NCBI GenBank assembly: GCA_025456145.1
Contig: JALOLD010000009.1
Span: 1 to 64,000, forward strand
Length of the DNA stretch: 64,000 nucleotides
Source: Thermoanaerobaculales bacterium
Lineage (GTDB): Bacteria > Acidobacteriota > Thermoanaerobaculia > Thermoanaerobaculales > Sulfomarinibacteraceae
Direction: 5' to 3'
Shown: one piece after another, positions 16,794-25,308 of the stretch
Layout of the letters: every line of letters starts with the position of its first letter
How positions within the stretch are numbered: the first letter of the stretch is position 1
The notes under the pieces: generated by a model
What the model was told of the DNA's origin: nothing
Databases searched by the model: none
The model's input: only the letters and a program-made list of their open reading frames with translations
Position numbers and translations under genes: made by a program

Positions 16794-19061
16794 TCACCGC
16801 CACGGGCTGTAGCCGAGGACGACCTCGCGGTCGCCGGGGGGCACGGCGATCCCCCGGAAGGCGACGTCGACCGGGAAGATCGCCGCGGCCTCGCCGTCGA
16901 CCGTGGCCCGCCAGCCCGGCGTGTAGGTGTCGCTGACCACCAGGATCCCGCCCCCGCCGCCGGTCCTGACCACCAGCTCGTCGCCCGAGTCGGAGACGAT
17001 CCGCGCCGTCCCCGGTCCGGTCCCGGGCGCCGGGGCGATCGAGGCCAGCGTCGCCGACTCGACGAGCGCGCTCCTCGCGAACAGGTCGTCGGGCGCCTCG
17101 ACGACCAGCCGGATGAGCCCGTCGAAGCCGTCGTAGGGCGAGAGCTCCGGGACGACCCGGACCCGCGGCTGGGCGAGGCGGTTGCGCACTAGGTGGACCG
17201 GCGTTCCGGGGGGCAGCGGGATCGGCGTGACCTGGGGGCCCTCGACCGGCCGGGTCGACACGACGTGGGTCACCCCCGCGGCGCCGGCGAGCATCATCTT
17301 CTCGCGCAGCGGCGCGTCGTTGACGAGCACCGAGAGCTGGGTGGAGCGCAGCGTCGAGAAGGCCTCCATGTCCGGGTTGAAGGCCAGGGCCAGGCCGTAG
17401 GAGGCGCCGGTCAGCAGCCGCAGGGTCTGGCGCTCCCAGCGGTAGTAGTCGCGGGCGTCGCCGTCGACCCCCGAGGGCCAGGGCACCCGGTCGACCTCGG
17501 CGAGGGTCATCACCCGGCCGACCCGGTCGTCGGCGAGGATCGCCCGGACCACCGCCGGCGGCTCGCTGTAGAACGCCGGCTCGACGGTGGGTGCGAGGTG
17601 GCGGTTGTTGAGCCAGAGATCGGCGCCGACGATCAGGGGCAGCAGGGCCGCGACGCGACGCGGGTCGACCGACCCGCGGATCGCGGCGAGCAGCGCGAGC
17701 GCTGCCACGAGGAGCGGCGCCGCGGCGAGCGCCACCCGACCGAGCAGGAGGTCCCGCACCGCCTGGGTCTGCTCCGCCGTGACGACCCCCGAGAGCCCGG
17801 CCAGCCAGCGGTCCAGACCGAGCGGCAGCGCGGCCGAGACGAGCGCCAGCCCGACCAGACCGAGCAGCGCAACGGCCGCCGGCCCTCGCCGGTCCGACGC
17901 CTCGCGGATCCTCGCCACCCCGAGGGCCGCGAGCAGGGCCAGGGGCAGCATCGCGGGGACCAGCCACTTGACCGGGTAGCGAATCGAGTCGACCAGCGTC
18001 TCGTCGATCGCGATGAGCAGGGGGTAGACCGGGCCGTAGCGGCCGAGCGCCATCAGGAGGAGCGCCCCGAACCACGCCGCAAGGGCGAGCCGCAGCCGAC
18101 CCCGGCGCGACAGCCCGACGATCGCCAGCACCACCACGAGCGCGCCGACATAGCTGCCCTGGAAGAGGAAGTGGGCCCGCGGCGCGACCAGCTCCTGGCC
18201 CCAGAACGCGGTCGGACCGTAGGTCGTGGGATCGCCGAACGGGTCGGAGACGACCAGGCCGGTGAGCTCGAGGGGGTGCATCGACCACTGGAGCGACCCG
18301 GCCGTCTCGAAGCCGCTCGCGCGGACCGAGCTCGCGAAGAGCCGGCTCGAGGCGAGGATGTGAGGCAGGGCCGCGGCGCCGCCGATGGCCAGCCCGAGAA
18401 CGGTGCGGACCGACCCTCGCCCCCGTCCCGCCGACGCCTCGTCGGGGAAGGCGAGGGCCAGCCGGGCGGCCATCCCGGCGAGGGCGCCGACGATGACGAA
18501 GGGCTCGCCGGCGACCAGGATGAAGAAGGTGGAGAGCGCCAGCGCGACCACCGCCCGCCCGCCCCGCTCCGCGGTCAGCACCGCCTCGAAGGCGAGCACC
18601 AACCATGGCGCCCAGGCCAGGGTCCAGCCATAGGCGCACGGCGCGGTCGCCGAGATCGCCAGCCCCGAGAAGCCGAAGGCCAGCCCCGCGGTGAGGGCGG
18701 GGGCGCCGCCGAGCCCGTAACGGCGCGCGAGCAGCATGGCGCCGAGCCCACCCCAGAGCACGTGCGCCGCGCCGAGCACCGTCAGACCGAAGGCCGGGGA
18801 GAGCGGGACGATCGCCCACCGGGGCGGGTAGAAGGCCGCGTAGATCGGGTTGGCGAGCAGGGGGACCCCGTTCGACAGGAGCGGGTTCCACGACACCGAG
18901 CCGCGGGCGACCGCCGCGCGGACGCAGGCCTGCTGCGGCTCGAAGGTCTGGTGGAAGTCCATGTGGACGAACGGCCGGCCGGCGACGACGGGGTGGAAGA
19001 AGGCGAGGGCGAAGAGCCCGAGCAGCGCCGCGAGCAGGATCGGGCGGGGCTCGCGGCTCAC
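16794..19061 (-). CDS. YfhO-like polytopic membrane protein, probable glycosyltransferase
   Basis: About 755 aa with many membrane segments in the first ~430 residues (ILLAALLGLFALAFFHPVV, TVLGAAHVLWGGLGAMLLA) and a soluble C-terminal half. VHMDFHQTFEPQQ after the first span and PGWRATVDGEAAAIFPVDVAFRGIAVPPGDREVVLGYSPW at the end are the features that place it with YfhO, a GT-C-like family linked to lipid-carrier glycosylation. I chose GTG 19061 rather than ATG 19163 because the latter ATG sits inside a -10-like TAGGAT, and because a 31-codon ORF starting at 19153 ends in TGA overlapping this GTG (GTGA). Confidence 0.8.
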   Translation of the reverse strand: MSREPRPILLAALLGLFALAFFHPVVAGRPFVHMDFHQTFEPQQACVRAAVARGSVSWNPLLSNGVPLLANPIYAAFYPPRWAIVPLSPAFGLTVLGAAHVLWGGLGAMLLARRYGLGGAPALTAGLAFGFSGLAISATAPCAYGWTLAWAPWLVLAFEAVLTAERGGRAVVALALSTFFILVAGEPFVIVGALAGMAARLALAFPDEASAGRGRGSVRTVLGLAIGGAAALPHILASSRLFASSVRASGFETAGSLQWSMHPLELTGLVVSDPFGDPTTYGPTAFWGQELVAPRAHFLFQGSYVGALVVVLAIVGLSRRGRLRLALAAWFGALLLMALGRYGPVYPLLIAIDETLVDSIRYPVKWLVPAMLPLALLAALGVARIREASDRRGPAAVALLGLVGLALVSAALPLGLDRWLAGLSGVVTAEQTQAVRDLLLGRVALAAAPLLVAALALLAAIRGSVDPRRVAALLPLIVGADLWLNNRHLAPTVEPAFYSEPPAVVRAILADDRVGRVMTLAEVDRVPWPSGVDGDARDYYRWERQTLRLLTGASYGLALAFNPDMEAFSTLRSTQLSVLVNDAPLREKMMLAGAAGVTHVVSTRPVEGPQVTPIPLPPGTPVHLVRNRLAQPRVRVVPELSPYDGFDGLIRLVVEAPDDLFARSALVESATLASIAPAPGTGPGTARIVSDSGDELVVRTGGGGGILVVSDTYTPGWRATVDGEAAAIFPVDVAFRGIAVPPGDREVVLGYSPWR

Positions 19062-19153
19062 CTGCGCCGCCCCGCGCGCGGCGCCGCGCGTCGTCCCCGA
19101 CCCTCGCCGGCGCGGCTGGCTCCGGCGCCCGAGCCCGACTCGGCCTCTCTCAT
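19058..19153 (-). CDS. Possible 31-codon leader ORF coupled to the YfhO-like gene
   Basis: Minus-strand ATG at 19153 lies 8 nt after TAGGAT (19167-19162), the same spacing as the leaderless genes here. The frame reads MREAESGSGAGASRAG... and its TGA shares two bases with the GTG of the YfhO gene. The peptide is low complexity, so its role, if any, would be delivering ribosomes to the next start. Confidence 0.3.
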   Translation of the reverse strand: MREAESGSGAGASRAGEGRGRRAAPRAGRRR

Positions 19154-19161
19154 GCCACGCC

Positions 19162-19167
19162 ATCCTA
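19162..19167 (-). promoter_or_regulatory. -10-like box (TAGGAT) upstream of the YfhO unit
   Basis: It lies 8 nt before the leader-ORF ATG on the minus strand and overlaps the ATG used by the track. Confidence 0.4.
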
Positions 19168-19264
19168 CGTCAGCGGGCGACCCCGGGGAATCGGGGCCGC
19201 CGAGCCCGATGGCCGGCAGCCCCCGCCGCGTGCCTCGACGGTCAGTCGTCGCCCGGCGGTTGGC

Positions 19265-19270
19265 TATACT
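19265..19270 (+). promoter_or_regulatory. -10 box (TATACT) 9 nt before the NnrU-like ATG
   Basis: TATACT, then ACGCCCACC, then ATG. No ribosome binding site is visible. Confidence 0.5.
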
Positions 19271-19279
19271 ACGCCCACC

Positions 19280-19957
19280 ATGATCCTGATCCTCATCGTC
19301 ACGCTCTCCTCGCTCTTCGTCCTCACCCACCTGGGGCTCTCGCACGGGGCGATCCGCGAGGGCCTCGTCGCCCGGCTCGGCCAGTGGCCGTTCCGCGGCC
19401 TTTACTCGGCGGTCTCGTTTCTCACCCTCGCGCCGGTGTCGGTGCTGTGGTGGCAGAACCGTCACCTCGGACCGCTCCTCTGGCAGCTCGACCCGTGGCT
19501 CGAGCGCGCCATCGCCCTGGTGCTCATGCTGCTCGCCGTCGAGCTGCTGGTGCTCATGCTCGCCACCCCGAGCCCGGCCAGCATGATCCCCGGCAACCTC
19601 GAGCCGCGCGGCATCCTGAGGGTCACCCGGCACCCGATGAACATCGGTCTCGCGCTGTTCGGCCTGGCCCACCTGGCGGCCAACGGCGCGCTCGGCGACG
19701 TCGCCTTCTTCGGCGCCTTCGTCGTCGTCGGGCTGGTCGGGCCCTTCCACATGGACGCCCGGCTCCGCAAGAGCCGCGGCGAGGGCTTCGCCGAGTTCTG
19801 CCGCCGGACCTCGGTCCTCCCCTTCGTCGCCATCGCGCGCGGCCGCACGGCGTTCCGCGCCGACGAGATCTCCTTCCCGCTCTTCGTCCTCGGGGTCGTC
19901 GTCTACGTCGCGCTGGTCGTCCTCCACGGCCGGCTCTTCGGCGCCGATCTGTTCTGA
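19280..19957 (+). CDS. NnrU-like integral membrane protein
   Basis: A 225-aa membrane protein with about six hydrophobic segments, starting with MILILIVTLSSLFVLTHLGLSHG. The central VTRHPMNIGLALFGLAHLAANG is the conserved NnrU / isoprenylcysteine-methyltransferase-like signature, followed by DARLRKSRGEGFAEFCRRTSVLPF. NnrU genes accompany nitrite and nitric-oxide reduction in proteobacteria but also occur alone; no denitrification gene lies nearby, so the role here is open. The start is fixed by the first in-frame ATG, directly after the -10 box; transcription is probably leaderless. It is divergent from the YfhO unit. Confidence 0.82.
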   Translation: MILILIVTLSSLFVLTHLGLSHGAIREGLVARLGQWPFRGLYSAVSFLTLAPVSVLWWQNRHLGPLLWQLDPWLERAIALVLMLLAVELLVLMLATPSPASMIPGNLEPRGILRVTRHPMNIGLALFGLAHLAANGALGDVAFFGAFVVVGLVGPFHMDARLRKSRGEGFAEFCRRTSVLPFVAIARGRTAFRADEISFPLFVLGVVVYVALVVLHGRLFGADLF

Positions 19958-19992
19958 GCCACGTCCATCACGGGTGTCCGGAGCCGCAGCCC

Positions 19993-20075
19993 CTTGTAGC
20001 CCCAGGCTTCCAGCCTGCGCTCGGTCCGCTCCGCAACGTCCTCCCAACGGCAGGCAGTATGCCTGCCGCTACAAG
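19993..20075. repeat. Cruciform-forming intergenic repeat (CTTGTAGC...GCTACAAG)
   Basis: Outer arms CTTGTAGC (19993-20000) and GCTACAAG (20068-20075) enclose CAGGCTTCCAGCCTG and CGGCAGGCAGTATGCCTGCCG. The 222-bp gap it occupies (19958-20179) has no other feature besides the next -10 box. Confidence 0.75.
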
Positions 20076-20167
20076 ACAAGCAGGCATGGCTGCCGCGACG
20101 AGACAGGGCGGTTGACGGTTGCCGCAGACGTATCGCCCGAGAGCTTGCCGCCGTCTCGACGTCGGAA

Positions 20168-20173
20168 TATCCT
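20168..20173 (+). promoter_or_regulatory. -10 box (TATCCT) 6 nt before the ATG at 20180
   Basis: TATCCT, GTGCCG, ATG. The GTG used by the track is within the presumed leaderless start zone; ATG is preferred. Confidence 0.45.
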
Positions 20174-20179
20174 GTGCCG

Positions 20180-20911
20180 ATGACGACCGCGGCGGCCCTG
20201 ATCATCGGCGACGAGATCCTCTCGGGCAAGGTCCGCGACAGCAACGCCGAGCGGATCATCGACCTGATGCGCGAGCTCGGCGTCGAGCTCCAGCGCATCG
20301 TCACCCTCGGCGACGATGTCGAGCCCCTCGCCGCCGAGATCCGCTTCTGCGCGGCGCGCTTCGACGCCGTCGTCACCTCGGGGGGGGTCGGTCCGACGCA
20401 TGACGACCGGACCGTCGCCGCGGTGGCACGGGCCTTCGGCGTCGGCATCGAGCGCAACATCGAGCTCGAGCGGATGATCCGTTCGTGGTGGGGCGACCGG
20501 GTCAACGCCGCCGCGCTGCGGATGGCCGACGTCCCCGCCGGGACCACCCTGCTCTACACCGGCGACGGCAACATGCCCCTGGTCGTCTGCCGAAACGTCT
20601 ACCTGCTGCCCGGGATCCCGCGGCTGTTCGCCGCCAAGGTCGGCGCGCTGCGCGCGGTGCTTCGCGGCGGGCCGCACGTCGTGGCCAGCCTCTACCTGAG
20701 CTCCGACGAGAGCGCGGTGGCGGCGATCCTCAGCGCGGTCGACAACGCCTATCCGGCGGTCAAGATCGGCAGCTACCCGACCTATGGCGAGGCTGACCAC
20801 CAGGTCTGGGTGACCGTCGAGGCGTCGAGCCGGGCCGACACCGACGTCGCGGTCGACCGGCTGCTCGAGCTGCTGCCCGCCGACGAGGTCGTCCGCGTCG
20901 ACCGCGGGTAG
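20180..20911 (+). CDS. CinA-like / MoaB-type molybdopterin-binding domain protein
   Basis: A 243-aa protein that opens with a molybdopterin-binding domain: LIIGDEILSGKVRDSNAERI and the binding loop VVTSGGVGPTHDDRTVAAVARA. The second half (LYLSSDESAVAAILSAVDNAYPAVKIGSYP) matches the short extension seen in single-domain CinA and FLAD1-like proteins, without the CinA C-terminal deamidase domain. Such proteins act in nucleotide or pyridine/flavin salvage or bind molybdopterin. No molybdenum-cofactor gene is adjacent. It is followed by a long inverted repeat before the acyl-CoA synthetase gene. Confidence 0.85.
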   Translation: MTTAAALIIGDEILSGKVRDSNAERIIDLMRELGVELQRIVTLGDDVEPLAAEIRFCAARFDAVVTSGGVGPTHDDRTVAAVARAFGVGIERNIELERMIRSWWGDRVNAAALRMADVPAGTTLLYTGDGNMPLVVCRNVYLLPGIPRLFAAKVGALRAVLRGGPHVVASLYLSSDESAVAAILSAVDNAYPAVKIGSYPTYGEADHQVWVTVEASSRADTDVAVDRLLELLPADEVVRVDRG

Positions 20912-20949
20912 GCGGCGTTCGCGAGCGCCGGCGGGCGACGCGTCGTCTT

Positions 20950-21021
20950 TTTCCCCTCCTTCTCCCTCTCCCCTGCGAGACCGGTCGAGATCTGCCGACG
21001 ACGAGGGAGAAGGAGGGGAAA
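20950..21021. repeat. 19-bp polypyrimidine/polypurine inverted repeat
   Basis: TTTCCCCTCCTTCTCCCTC (20950-20968) and GAGGGAGAAGGAGGGGAAA (21003-21021) are perfectly complementary around a 34-nt loop. It could end transcription of the CinA-like gene or form an RNA hairpin upstream of the next promoter. Confidence 0.85.
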
Positions 21022-21069
21022 GAGAAATGGAGGCCACACCACCGACGGGGGCCATGACTGCCGCTCGGC

Positions 21070-21075
21070 TATGAT
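21070..21075 (+). promoter_or_regulatory. -10 box (TATGAT) 8 nt before the ATG at 21084
   Basis: TATGAT, CGGGCACG, ATG; no Shine-Dalgarno sequence. Confidence 0.55.
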
Positions 21076-21083
21076 CGGGCACG

Positions 21084-23051
21084 ATGAGCCCACCGAGAGT
21101 CGATCACCGGGCGGCGGACTGGCTGGCGTTTGTCGAGGAGGTGCGCCGCGACCCGTCGATCGGCTTCGAGGTCCAGTGGGCGCGTTTCCTCGAGCTCTCC
21201 GCGGCGCGCGATCCCGCGCTCGGGCCGCTGCCGACCTGGGTCCCCGACCCGGCCCGGATCGCCCGCTCGGGGATCGGCCGCCTCATGGCCGAGCTCGGGA
21301 TCGGCAGCTACGACGAGCTCCACCGCTGGTCGACGACCGACCGCGCCGGCTTCTGGCGGGTCGTGATCGAGCGCCTCGGCGTCGTCTTCAGTCGACCGCC
21401 CGAGACCATCCTCGACCTCGCCGGCGGCGCGACGGCGCCGCGCTGGCTGCCCGGCGCCCGGCTCAACATCGCCGACTCGTGCTTCCTCGCCGAGGGCTGC
21501 GCCACCGCCCTCGTCCAGGGCCGCGAGGGCAGCGATCGCGACCTCTACGTCACTTACGGCGAGCTCGAGGCGCTCGTCAACCGGGTCGCCAACGGCCTGG
21601 CCGGGCACGGCCTCGGCCGGGGCGCCCGGATCGCGCTCTACATGCCGATGAACCTCGAGTGCGTCGCCGCCTATTTAGGCGTCGTCCGGGCCGGCGGCGC
21701 GGTGGTCTCGATCGCCGACAGCTTCGCCGCGCGCGAGCTCGCACGCCGCCTCGAGATCGCCGGCGCCGATGCCGTCGTCACGGTCGACGTCTTCAACCGC
21801 GGCGGACGGGCGATCCCGCTCTACGGCACGGTCCGCGAGGCGGCGGCGCCGCGCGCGGTCGTCATCCCGGCCGACCCGGCGGCGCCGCCCGATCTACGCG
21901 CCGGCGACCTGCTGTGGGACGACCTCCTCGGCGACGCGACGCCGAGCGGGCTCGCAGACTGCGCTCCCGACGACCTGACCAACGTGCTCTTCTCCTCGGG
22001 CACCACCGGCGACCCCAAGGCGATCCCGTGGACCCACCTGACCCCGCTCAAGTGCGCCGCCGACGGTTGGCTCCACCAGGACATCGGGCCGGGCAGCGTC
22101 GTCTGCTGGCCGACCAACATCGGCTGGATGATGGGGCCGTGGCTGGTCTACGCGAGCCTCGTCAACCGCGGCTGCATGGCCCTCTACGAGGGGCTGCCGG
22201 GCGGCCCGGGCTTCGCCCGCTTCGTCGAGCGGGCCGGGGTGACCATGCTCGGCGTCGTGCCTTCCCTGGTCCGCGCCTGGCGCACCTCGGGGGTGTGCGA
22301 GGGCGCGGACTGGTCGCGGATCGAGGTCTTCAGCTCGACCGGCGAGCCCTCGAACCGCCAGGACTACCTGTGGCTGACCTCGCTCAACGGGTACCGGGCG
22401 CCGGTCGTCGAGTACTGCGGCGGCACCGAGATCGGCGGCGGCTACATCACCGGCGCCGTCGTCCAGCCGGCGTCGCCCGCGACCTTCACCACCCCGGCCC
22501 TCGGCCTCGACCTCGTCATCCTCGACGACGCCGGCCGTCCGGTCGCCGAGGGCGAGGAGGGCGAGGTCTTTCTCGTGCCCCCGTCGATCGGCCTGTCGCA
22601 GGCCCTGCTCAACCGCGACCACGACGAGGTCTACTACCGCGGCTGCCCGGCCGGCCCGAACGGCGAGCCCCTGCGCCGCCACGGCGACCGGCTGGCGCGG
22701 CTGCCGGGCGGCTTCTACCGCGCCCAGGGCCGGGCCGACGACACCATGAACCTGGGCGGGATCAAGGTCTCCTCCCTCGAGCTCGAACGGGTGGTCGACC
22801 GCCACCCCGCGGTCGCCGAGTCCGCCGCGGTGGCGGTCCAACCGGGCGGCGAGGGCGCCGAGGCCCTGGTCGTCTTCGCGGTGCTCGCCGCCGAGGTCGA
22901 CCGCGGACAGCTCCTCGCCGAGCTGCGCCGGCAGATCGCCCGAGACCTCAACCCCCTCTTCAAGATCCACGACCTGGTCGTCGTCGACTCCCTCCCCCGC
23001 ACCGCCTCCAACAAGCTGATGCGCCGCGAGCTCCGCGGCCGCTACGACTAG
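21084..23051 (+). CDS. AMP-forming acyl-CoA synthetase (acetyl/acetoacetyl-CoA synthetase type)
   Basis: A 655-aa adenylate-forming ligase. The P-loop LFSSGTTGDPKAIP (from residue 302), the aromatic region STGEPSNRQDYLWL, YCGGTEIGGGY, the hinge motif GRADDTMNLGGIKVSSLELE, and the C-terminal catalytic lysine in PRTASNKLMRR (Lys644) are all present. WPTNIGWMMGPWLVYASL is the acetyl-CoA-synthetase-like substrate region. It converts a small carboxylate, ATP and CoA to acyl-CoA, AMP and pyrophosphate; acetate, acetoacetate or a short branched acid are the likely substrates. Transcription is probably leaderless. Confidence 0.9.
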   Translation: MSPPRVDHRAADWLAFVEEVRRDPSIGFEVQWARFLELSAARDPALGPLPTWVPDPARIARSGIGRLMAELGIGSYDELHRWSTTDRAGFWRVVIERLGVVFSRPPETILDLAGGATAPRWLPGARLNIADSCFLAEGCATALVQGREGSDRDLYVTYGELEALVNRVANGLAGHGLGRGARIALYMPMNLECVAAYLGVVRAGGAVVSIADSFAARELARRLEIAGADAVVTVDVFNRGGRAIPLYGTVREAAAPRAVVIPADPAAPPDLRAGDLLWDDLLGDATPSGLADCAPDDLTNVLFSSGTTGDPKAIPWTHLTPLKCAADGWLHQDIGPGSVVCWPTNIGWMMGPWLVYASLVNRGCMALYEGLPGGPGFARFVERAGVTMLGVVPSLVRAWRTSGVCEGADWSRIEVFSSTGEPSNRQDYLWLTSLNGYRAPVVEYCGGTEIGGGYITGAVVQPASPATFTTPALGLDLVILDDAGRPVAEGEEGEVFLVPPSIGLSQALLNRDHDEVYYRGCPAGPNGEPLRRHGDRLARLPGGFYRAQGRADDTMNLGGIKVSSLELERVVDRHPAVAESAAVAVQPGGEGAEALVVFAVLAAEVDRGQLLAELRRQIARDLNPLFKIHDLVVVDSLPRTASNKLMRRELRGRYD

Positions 23052-23167
23052 CCCGACCGGCGCCGGGCCCGGCGAGCTCACCAACATCCCCGCCGGACCT
23101 CTCGTCGGCCACCCCGGCGCCACGCAGGAAGCCGGTCCGCCCGCGGGGCGACCCGCCTCCGGGCGGG

Positions 23168-23782
23168 CTATCCGGGTGGTCGTCGACTCTCCGGCTTGGC
23201 GGCGACGAACCACCCGAACCGGTCGGCGAGGCCCCGGCGCCCGGTCAGCTCGAAGCCGGCATCGCCGAGCGCGCCTGCAAAGCCGTCGCCGTCGAACCGC
23301 TCGTCGGCCGGGTGCTTCGCCAGGTACCGCCACGGGGAGCCGTTGATGAGGCGAGCGAACACCTCCTCCGCGTAGAACCGGCCGCCGGGCTTGAGCACCC
23401 GATACACCTCGGAGATCGCCGATCGCCAGTTCGGCACGTGGTGCACGATGCCGAAGTCGAACACGGCGTCGTACGAGGCGGCCGGTCTCGGGATCGAGCA
23501 GGCGTCGCCGGTCCAGATCGAGACCGCCTCACCGAAACGAGCGCACCTCCGCCTGGCCAGGCTCACCATCCGGGGATCGAGGTCGAAGGCGTCGACATGG
23601 CTCGCGCGAAAGACCTGCAGGATGATCTCGATCCCGACACCTCGGCCGCAGCCGATCTCGAGCGCGGTCCAGCCGTCGACCGCACCGCCCAGCCCGAGCA
23701 GGCGGGGCGCCTCGAAATGACGCTGGACCCACGCCCGGATCGGGTTGTTCATCGCGAGGCGCTCGAGTCGGTTGAGCTTCAT
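23168..23782 (-). CDS. Class I SAM-dependent methyltransferase
   Basis: A 204-aa methyltransferase. Motif I is LEIGCGRGVGIEII (about residues 41-54), an acidic residue binding the SAM ribose follows in VDAFDLDPRMV, motif IV is YDAVFDFGIVHHVPNW, and RVLKPGGRFYAEE is the post-IV signature typical of UbiE-like enzymes. The substrate cannot be predicted. The start ATG is at 23782 with no good ribosome binding site and no clear -10 box, so a slightly different start is possible. It converges on the acyl-CoA synthetase gene across 116 bp containing GC-rich complementary stretches (GCCCGCGGGGCG, CCGGGCGGGC). Confidence 0.85.
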   Translation of the reverse strand: MKLNRLERLAMNNPIRAWVQRHFEAPRLLGLGGAVDGWTALEIGCGRGVGIEIILQVFRASHVDAFDLDPRMVSLARRRCARFGEAVSIWTGDACSIPRPAASYDAVFDFGIVHHVPNWRSAISEVYRVLKPGGRFYAEEVFARLINGSPWRYLAKHPADERFDGDGFAGALGDAGFELTGRRGLADRFGWFVAAKPESRRPPG

Positions 23783-23863
23783 GTCGGCTGTGAGCCCCGG
23801 GCGCGAGGCTCGCCGGCCGGGTCCGCCGCACGCCGTATCGGCCGGCGCGTCCCGGGCACCGGC

Positions 23864-24097
23864 CTACCGTGAGCGCTCATTGCCACGCTTGAAGTTCCCC
23901 GTGACCTTGGCCATCGCGAGCTGCTGGCCGGCGGCATCGAGACCGGCCACCCGGGCAAGGAATGACGCAGCCCGGCGCCCCCCGAGAACCGCGGCTCGCC
24001 GGCCCCGCCAGGAGATGAAGACCTCCCCGTCCTTGCCGGTACGATACGAGAACGGTGGATCGGCGAGACCACCCCGCCCGTCGTCGTCCGCACCCAT
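23864..24097 (-). CDS. Small conserved hypothetical protein ending GNFKRGNER
   Basis: A 77-aa basic cytoplasmic protein. The core FSYRTGKDGEVFISWRGRRAAVLGGRRAASFLARVAG followed by LAMAKVTGNFKRGNER resembles a widespread family of very small uncharacterised bacterial proteins whose C-terminal TGxFKRGNER is strongly conserved. Its function is unknown; the basic composition would suit nucleic-acid binding, but that is speculation. The ATG at 24097 has a weak GGTCGAG before it. It sits at the left edge of the lower-GC stretch described below. Confidence 0.6.
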   Translation of the reverse strand: MGADDDGRGGLADPPFSYRTGKDGEVFISWRGRRAAVLGGRRAASFLARVAGLDAAGQQLAMAKVTGNFKRGNERSR

Positions 24098-24191
24098 GGT
24101 CAGCTCGACCCCTGAGGCCTGACGGCTCGAGCCTCAGATGACCGGCGAGGCTCTGGCCCGCCGGACGTCACGTCAGACCCCCGTGTCCGGT

Positions 24192-24518
24192 TCATGATTC
24201 CCGGTTCTCCTCCTCGGCGAACACCCATGTCCGTCCTCCCAACGAGACGGCAATCCTGTCATCGGACGTGGTCTTCTCCAGGCCTGGAGCCTGAACCACC
24301 TCGACCGGCGCGAAATGGGTCTCGCCAGCCGCATAGGTGTAGCCCACCCTCACCTCGCACCACCAGAGCTGAACATCCGAGGTTTCGCCGCACCCTCTGC
24401 AGACATGGCTGACCGTCAGCAACCGCGGCGAGAACCCACGGCGCGAGTCGAGAAACTCCGGAAGATCCGACCGGGCCCCGCATCGGCACACCCAGAGGAA
24501 CTCGTCCTGACCCTTCAT
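24192..24518 (-). CDS. Hypothetical zinc-ribbon-like protein
   Basis: A 108-aa protein I do not recognise. It has two cysteine pairs, VCRCGARS (residues ~10-17) and HVCRGCGE (~38-45), plus a further Cys in QLWWCEVR, which together could bind one zinc ion. The C-terminal half reads like a small beta-domain (VGYTYAAGETHFAPVEVV, RIAVSLGGRTWVFAEEENR). Codon use is less GC-biased than in neighbours, so it may be acquired. Its ATG overlaps the stop of an upstream 133-codon open frame (ATGA), which I regard as doubtful coding. Confidence 0.5.
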   Translation of the reverse strand: MKGQDEFLWVCRCGARSDLPEFLDSRRGFSPRLLTVSHVCRGCGETSDVQLWWCEVRVGYTYAAGETHFAPVEVVQAPGLEKTTSDDRIAVSLGGRTWVFAEEENRES

Positions 24519-25266
24519 CCGCCAGCAAAGCCCCCGCCAAGCCGAATTCCGCAGGACATTCCCCCGACCGGATTGCAGGAGCTGCCGTCGGAATCGCCGC
24601 TGTCGATCACGTGGGCCATGCAGGGAATCGGCATGGCAACGGGAAACACAGAAATACCGTAACCCATGGGTCCGGAACCCGATGCAGGAAAGCAGCTCGA
24701 TTCAGTTGCGACTCGATCCCAGAACAGGTGGAATTCCGAATGGAACAATGCTGCTCCGGACCCCGAATGGACGGGAGATGAGGTCGATTCGACCGATTTC
24801 CACCGCATGGTCCACTGACCGATTCGAGCGTTAGTTTCAAAGCCGCATGCTGGGACCTGGTTTTCAGGGAGGTCAAAACACGCCACAGAAACCTGGGAGG
24901 CAACTGCAACCTCCAAAAAGAACCAGTGCAGTCCTCTTCATCCGAATCGTCCGCGGTATTTCTGCCATGTGAACGTCCCGCGTAGATGGTACTTCAGTCC
25001 TGCTTGATGTCCACCACCACCCAGCCGCGGATCTCCGCCTCGTCGAGGCCGCGGTCCGGCCGGCCGACGAGGGGGTCGCAGACGTAAGCCCACTCGCGGA
25101 CGCTCGATAAGGACCTCGGGATACGCCTGCGGCTGATGCACCGAGGGACGGCTTCACCGTGGGGGGAGACCGCCGTCCCACCGGGACTGCGCCAGACCCT
25201 TGGTGTGCGAGCAAGACTTCACCGACAGGCAACGATAGCCGTTCACACTCGAGGCATGCGGGGCGC
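24519..25266. other. Lower-GC stretch without a convincing gene
   Basis: The base composition drops visibly between about 24.2 and 25.0 kb. A minus-strand frame 24515-24916 (133 codons) is open but has no recognisable feature except its ATGA overlap with the next gene. On the minus strand near 24994-25110 a frame without a start reads SSVREWAYVCDPLVGRPDRGLDEAEIRGWVVVDIKQD and then stops, which looks like the tail of a decayed protein gene. The stretch is probably foreign or decaying DNA. Confidence 0.45.
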
Positions 25267-25300
25267 CCGGCCCCGCCGACCGGTCGGACGGCGGGGCCGG
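25267..25300 (-). terminator. GC-rich hairpin after the DUF11 gene
   Basis: CCGGCCCCGCCG and CGGCGGGGCCGG pair perfectly (12 bp) around a 10-nt loop, 9 nt beyond the stop codon. There is no T-tract, so it is either a weak terminator or an mRNA 3' end stabiliser. Confidence 0.55.
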
Positions 25301-25308
25301 CGGCCGAC

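Noticed and set aside
16794-19163. ATG 19163 as start of the YfhO-like gene
   Set aside because: It lies inside a -10-like hexamer and adds 34 low-complexity, Arg-rich residues before the first membrane segment.
24515-24916. 133-codon ORF coupled to the zinc-ribbon-like gene by ATGA
   Set aside because: The sequence has no domain, signal or helix pattern, and the overlap alone is weak support; kept only as a remark.
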